Origin: Pseudolabrys taiwanensis
Lineage (GTDB): Bacteria; Pseudomonadota; Alphaproteobacteria; Rhizobiales; Xanthobacteraceae
DNA: 64,000 nucleotides
Assembly: GCF_003367395.1 (NCBI RefSeq)
Contig: NZ_CP031417.1
Coordinates: 3,410,001-3,474,000, forward strand
Reading direction: 5' to 3'
Of this stretch, positions 60,662 through 64,000 are shown piece after piece (positions within the stretch are counted from its first letter, which is position 1; each line of letters opens with the position of its first letter). The notes beneath the pieces were generated by a model. That model was given only the letters and a program-made list of their open reading frames with translations, ran no database searches and had not been told where the DNA came from. The position numbers and the translations under genes are program-made.

Positions 60662-61435
60662 TCAGGCGGCGCGCGGCAGCGCCTCGCGCAGGAAATCGAA
60701 AATGGCGGTATTGAAGGCCTTCGGGTCTTCCAGGTTCGGCATGTGGCCGAGACCGGGCAGCACCGTGTAGCGCGCACCGGGAATCTTCGAGGCCATCTTT
60801 TCCATCACCGGCGGCGGCGCATTGTTGTCGAGCGAGCCAACGAGGCACAGCACCGGCGCTTTGATCTGACCGAGATTGCCGCGCTCGTCGAAACCGACCA
60901 GGCACTGCACGGCCGCGCGGTAGGTGCGCGGCGAAATCGATCCCATCACCTCGATCAACAGAGCCCGGTTCGTCGGATCCGCGTTCGGACCCATCAGCTG
61001 CTTGGCGACGCCCTCGGCCATGTCGGCCATCGTGCCGCCCGCATCGAGCGGCGCCAGGCGGTCGGCGACGAACTTCTTCTGGAAATCGCCGCTTGGATTG
61101 CCGAAGGCCGGGCTCGTGCCCGACAGCACCGCGGCGCGATAGCCATCCGGCCGGCGGCGCAAACACGTCTGCGCGATCATGCCGCCAAGCGAATGGCCGA
61201 CGATCACCGGCCGCTCGAGCTTGCGCTCGTCGATCGCCGCTTCGACGTCGGCCGCCAGCATGTCGAACGTCATGGCATCGACCGGCGGCCGCGCGCCGTA
61301 ACCGGGCAGATCGAGCGCCACGGGCTCGTACCCGGCGGCCTTGAAGCCGGCGACCTGCGGATCCCACAGCTTTGCCGCGCCGCCGATGCCTTGCAGGAAG
61401 ACGACCGCAATCGAACCCGCCGCGGATGTGCTCAT
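60662..61435 (-). CDS. Alpha/beta hydrolase (3-oxoadipate enol-lactonase-like)
   Basis: A 257-aa hydrolase, first of the leftward operon. The nucleophile is S82 in VGHSLGGMIA, the acid lies in LVGSLDNNAPP, the histidine is in GLGHMPNLE, and the oxyanion strand is LQGIGG (family HGxG variant). Its length and sequence resemble PcaD enol-lactonases and related ring-fission product hydrolases. In a NicX-type route an N-formyl amide hydrolase (NicD) of the same fold would be needed; this is a candidate by context only. Confidence 0.87.
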   Translation of the reverse strand: MSTSAAGSIAVVFLQGIGGAAKLWDPQVAGFKAAGYEPVALDLPGYGARPPVDAMTFDMLAADVEAAIDERKLERPVIVGHSLGGMIAQTCLRRRPDGYRAAVLSGTSPAFGNPSGDFQKKFVADRLAPLDAGGTMADMAEGVAKQLMGPNADPTNRALLIEVMGSISPRTYRAAVQCLVGFDERGNLGQIKAPVLCLVGSLDNNAPPPVMEKMASKIPGARYTVLPGLGHMPNLEDPKAFNTAIFDFLREALPRAA

Positions 61436-61782
61436 GACCGGCTACGCTCCTTGCGACCCGAGATGCGCTCGGCACACGCAATAAGAAGATGAAGGGAAAG
61501 CCTGCCCATTCCGCGGGAGCGGCGCAATGCGCCTAAAGCGGATGCCGAACGGCTGTGGCGGCCAGCAAAGCCGGCGGGCAGATCAACGTCTCGACCACTC
61601 AATGGCGGAATCGCCATGCGGCACCGAAGCATCACGATAACTTGCCGGCATTATTTCATGGGTTAATATATGAAAAATCATGTATTGTAAAGTCATGTAT
61701 CGGCCTTGCCGGCGCCCTGCATGGACGCTTGCCGACGGTCGCGTTATGGTCGCGCGCATCGACAGCGAGACGAAAGACGTCC
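61436..61782. promoter_or_regulatory. Divergent promoter region with candidate MarR operator
   Basis: A 347-bp gap between the leftward hydrolase operon and the rightward marR gene. An AT-rich core (61650-61700) holds TTTCAT (61654-61659) and ATGAAA (61670-61675), an inverted repeat with 10-nt spacing, plus a direct repeat TCATGTAT at 61678-61685 and 61693-61700. This is the expected place for the divergent promoters and for MarR binding. Promoter boxes were not assigned. Confidence 0.5.
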
Positions 61783-62262
61783 ATGGCGGCTCTATCGGCG
61801 ACGAAGACGGCGAAGAAGCCAACGCCTCAACCCGACGGCGGCCGTTTCCCCGAGGACTATCTCGGCTATCAGCTGGCCCGCGCCAGCCATCTCGTCACGT
61901 CGAGCTTGCACGATCAGTTCGCCGGCTATGGCGTGTCCGTTCCGACCTGGCGCATCCTGACCTCCGCGCTCGGAAAGCGGCGCACGATCACCGAGATCGG
62001 CCAGCTCGTGCTGATGAAGCAATCGGCGCTGAGCCGCGCACTCGATAGGCTCGAGCGCGATGGCCTCATCCTTCGCAAGCGTTCGGAGACCGAGCGACGC
62101 TTGGTTTACATCGAGCTGACACCCAAGGGACGCAAGCAGGCGGAGCAACTCCGCGCGACGGCCGCGCTGCATGAAAAGAGGATCCGCCAATCGTTATCGG
62201 CGGCCGACCTCAAGCAGCTTGGCCTTTTGCTCGATCGCGTGATCCTCGCGCTCGCCGATTAA
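61783..62262 (+). CDS. MarR-family transcriptional regulator
   Basis: A 159-aa winged-helix regulator: LGYQLARASHLVTSSLHDQFAGYGVSVPTWRILT-type dimer helix, TITEIGQLVLMKQSALSRALDRL recognition helix and the wing RSETERRLVYIELTPKG. ATG at 61783 gives the family N-terminus; the in-frame extension upstream covers the AT-rich operator and is rejected. It is divergent from the hydrolase/acyl-CoA operon and is its likely regulator. Confidence 0.9.
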   Translation: MAALSATKTAKKPTPQPDGGRFPEDYLGYQLARASHLVTSSLHDQFAGYGVSVPTWRILTSALGKRRTITEIGQLVLMKQSALSRALDRLERDGLILRKRSETERRLVYIELTPKGRKQAEQLRATAALHEKRIRQSLSAADLKQLGLLLDRVILALAD

Positions 62263-62619
62263 GGCGAGCCCCCTCGAGCGGCGCGGACACGATCCACGCC
62301 CCGCATCATGCGACAGGACGTCGCTCATGCGCCGCTAACTCGTGTCGCGCACGTCCGTTGTTGACGCAAAAGCATGCGATGCCCGAAGGATCGGGCGACA
62401 AATTCATTTTGGTCCAAGTGCACAACGGCCCGATTGCCTAAGAGCAAACAGCGTGCCGATTCCGATTCATTTTTGCGTGATTGTTTCTGCGTCCATGCGC
62501 CGCAGCAACGAAATGTTGCATTGCAATAACCCGCCACAATGTTTTGGTTCGGTGTTCATCGCCCGCCGACTCGGCGGCGATGGTGGGGCTTTCCCTTATT
62601 TCGAATAGGAGCAACTCGT
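62263..62619. other. 357-bp intergenic region upstream of the RND adaptor gene
   Basis: No supported gene. It contains GCCCGA-AGGA-TCGGGC (62381-62396) and a perfect TTGCA-T-TGCAA palindrome (62516-62526), about 95 bp before the adaptor start, which could be an efflux-regulator operator. The region is less GC-rich than its flanks. Confidence 0.45.
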
Positions 62620-63846
62620 ATGACGACTCGGGTACGGGCGATCTCTGGTTGGATCGCTCTCGCTGGCGCTTTGACTTTGCTCGCCGGCTGTGACGAGCCG
62701 TCGGCGGTGGCGGAGACAGCGGAGACGAAAGAGGCACCAGCCGAGGTCAGCGTGCTGACGGTGCAGCCTGGACCGCGCCCCTACATTCGCGAATTGCCCG
62801 GCCGCATTGCGCCGACGCGCATCGCCGAGATCCGCGCGCGTGTGGCGGGCATCGTCATGGAACGGACCTTTACGCAAGGTGCCGACGTGAAGGCCGGCGA
62901 CATCCTCTACCGCATCGATCCCAAGCCCTTCGCCGTCGAGCTCGACGTCGCCGAGGCGGCGCTCGCCAAAGCAGTGCCTGAGTTCGAGAACGCCACGCAG
63001 CAGGCGCAACGCATGTCGCGCCTCATCGGCACGCAAGCCGTTTCGCAAGCGGAGTATGAACGCGCGATTACCGTCAAGCGCCAGGCCGAAGCCGACGTCG
63101 CAGCGCGGCGCGCCGACGTCGCGCGCGCCAAACTCAATCTCGAATACACGAATGTGCGCTCGCCCATCAGCGGCCGCGTCGGCAAGGCGCTGGTCACCGA
63201 AGGCGCCTATGTCGGCCGCGACGAAGCAACGCATTTGTCGACAGTGCAGCAGCTCGATCCGATCTATGCCGACTTCACGCAGTCGGTCGGCGAGTTGCAA
63301 CAATTGAGGCGTGAACTCGCCGCCGGCACGGTCGAGCAAGCATCGGCCGATGCGGCCAAAGTGAATCTCGTGCTCGATGACGGCACCATCTATCGCTATT
63401 CCGGCAAGCTCCTGTTCTCCGACGTCACCGTCGATCCGAGCACGGGCCAGGTGACGTTGCGCGGCGAGTTCCCAAACCCCAACCACGAGCTCCTGCCGGG
63501 CATGTATGTGCGGGTGCAGGTCGTGCAGGGCATCGACCCCGATGCGCTCAGCGTGCCGCAACAGGCCGTGCGCTTCAACGACACCGGTAACAGCGAAGTC
63601 CACCTCGTGCGCGACGATAACCGCACTGTCGTGCAACCGGTCCGCCTGGGCCGCCTCATCGACAATAACTGGACCGTCGAAGACGGACTGAAGCCGTCCG
63701 ACCGCGTCATCGTCGAAGGCTTCCAGAAATTCGCACCCGGCGACGTCGTGCGGCCGGTGCCGTGGCGCACGACGACGGCGGAAGCGGCGGAAACGAAGGA
63801 CCGCGCCCGCGAAGCCGGCGCGCCGCCGCAGTCCGTCACGCGCTGA
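62620..63846 (+). CDS. RND efflux transporter periplasmic adaptor (MFP), lipoprotein
   Basis: A 408-aa HlyD/AcrA-type adaptor. The signal ends in the lipobox LLAGC (C24), so it is anchored in the inner membrane by lipid. The lipoyl/beta-barrel order is clear: [36 protein letters not shown], a helical hairpin ([20 protein letters not shown]), [15 protein letters not shown], and [23 protein letters not shown] at 62620 has AGGAGC upstream. The RND pump gene starts 8 bp after its stop. Confidence 0.93.
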   Translation: MTTRVRAISGWIALAGALTLLAGCDEPSAVAETAETKEAPAEVSVLTVQPGPRPYIRELPGRIAPTRIAEIRARVAGIVMERTFTQGADVKAGDILYRIDPKPFAVELDVAEAALAKAVPEFENATQQAQRMSRLIGTQAVSQAEYERAITVKRQAEADVAARRADVARAKLNLEYTNVRSPISGRVGKALVTEGAYVGRDEATHLSTVQQLDPIYADFTQSVGELQQLRRELAAGTVEQASADAAKVNLVLDDGTIYRYSGKLLFSDVTVDPSTGQVTLRGEFPNPNHELLPGMYVRVQVVQGIDPDALSVPQQAVRFNDTGNSEVHLVRDDNRTVVQPVRLGRLIDNNWTVEDGLKPSDRVIVEGFQKFAPGDVVRPVPWRTTTAEAAETKDRAREAGAPPQSVTR

Positions 63847-63853
63847 TATCCCG

Positions 63854-64000
63854 ATGCCCAGCTTTTTCATCGATCGGCCGATTTTCGCGGTCGTGGTCGC
63901 GCTCTTCATCTGCTTGGGCGGCGTGCTCGCGATTCCGTTCCTCGCGATCTCGCAGTATCCGATCATCGCGCCGCCATCGATCGCGATCAGCACGAGCTAT
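63854..64000 (+). CDS. RND efflux pump inner-membrane subunit (AcrB/MexB type), N-terminal end
   Basis: Only 49 codons lie in the window. [19 protein letters not shown] followed by [16 protein letters not shown] is the standard first transmembrane helix and start of the porter domain in HAE-1 RND pumps. It starts 8 bp after the adaptor stop and runs off the right edge. Confidence 0.93.
   Translation, partial: MPSFFIDRPIFAVVVALFICLGGVLAIPFLAISQYPIIAPPSIAISTSY

Overview
The window is GC-rich, densely packed and bacterial. Several features point to an alphaproteobacterium of the Hyphomicrobiales (Nitrobacteraceae/Xanthobacteraceae-like). These are an RhlE helicase followed by a second, basic-tailed IF-1 paralogue, a che operon containing CheD and extra receiver proteins, many CoA-ligase/acyl-CoA dehydrogenase/NMT1-type transporter modules, and numerous short palindromic intergenic repeats built on 'TCATCCTGAGG', 'GTCATGGCCGGG' and 'TCCCCGC..GCGGGGA' cores. 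The genus is inferred, not proven. No rRNA, tRNA, CRISPR array, insertion sequence or phage gene was seen.

Region 1 (1-26.5 kb) is a catabolic and transport region with a molybdenum theme. It opens with modA (partial), modB and a short modC. A two-permease NMT1/SsuA-type ABC transporter follows, then an LVIVD-repeat protein, a CobW-type GTPase and the IorA/IorB molybdenum hydroxylase pair. Next come a MetF-like reductase, a CoA-transferase-like A/B pair, two Gfo/Idh/MocA oxidoreductases, a Bug-type binding protein, an Ldh-family dehydrogenase with a coupled 61-aa ORF, an orphan CoxL-like molybdenum hydroxylase large subunit, an aldehyde dehydrogenase, an enoyl-CoA hydratase and a CaiB/BaiF CoA-transferase.

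Region 2 (26.5-33.6 kb) holds rhlE-infA, an S10-like peptidase, an IclR regulator beside a decayed SDR gene that abuts the last codons of a CaiB-type gene on the other strand, a Crp/Fnr-family regulator, and an 870-bp gene-free, comparatively AT-rich stretch.

Region 3 (33.6-44.6 kb) is a complete chemotaxis operon read leftward: cheW, mcp, cheW, cheR, cheD, cheB, a STAS-receiver fusion, cheA, cheY and an unknown gene. A receiver gene and a second unknown gene converge on it from the left. Several junctions are 4-bp stop/start overlaps. A good intrinsic terminator follows mcp, so the downstream genes may depend on read-through or an extra promoter.

Region 4 (44.8-61.4 kb) contains three linked modules for aromatic acid catabolism. 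The first is an SDR - MarR - enoyl-CoA hydratase series plus acyl-CoA dehydrogenase - 2-aminobenzoate/benzoate-CoA ligase - Rid-like protein. The second is an NMT1-type ABC transporter whose last permease gene is followed by a NicX-like (2,5-dihydroxypyridine dioxygenase family) gene. The third is a leftward operon of alpha/beta hydrolase, acyl-CoA dehydrogenase, acyl-CoA ligase, octopine-dehydrogenase-like protein and 3-hydroxyacyl-CoA dehydrogenase, divergent from its own MarR gene. Together they read as uptake, CoA activation, ring opening and beta-oxidation of a substituted, possibly nitrogen-containing, aromatic compound. The substrate cannot be read from sequence. The window ends in an RND efflux adaptor and the first codons of its pump.
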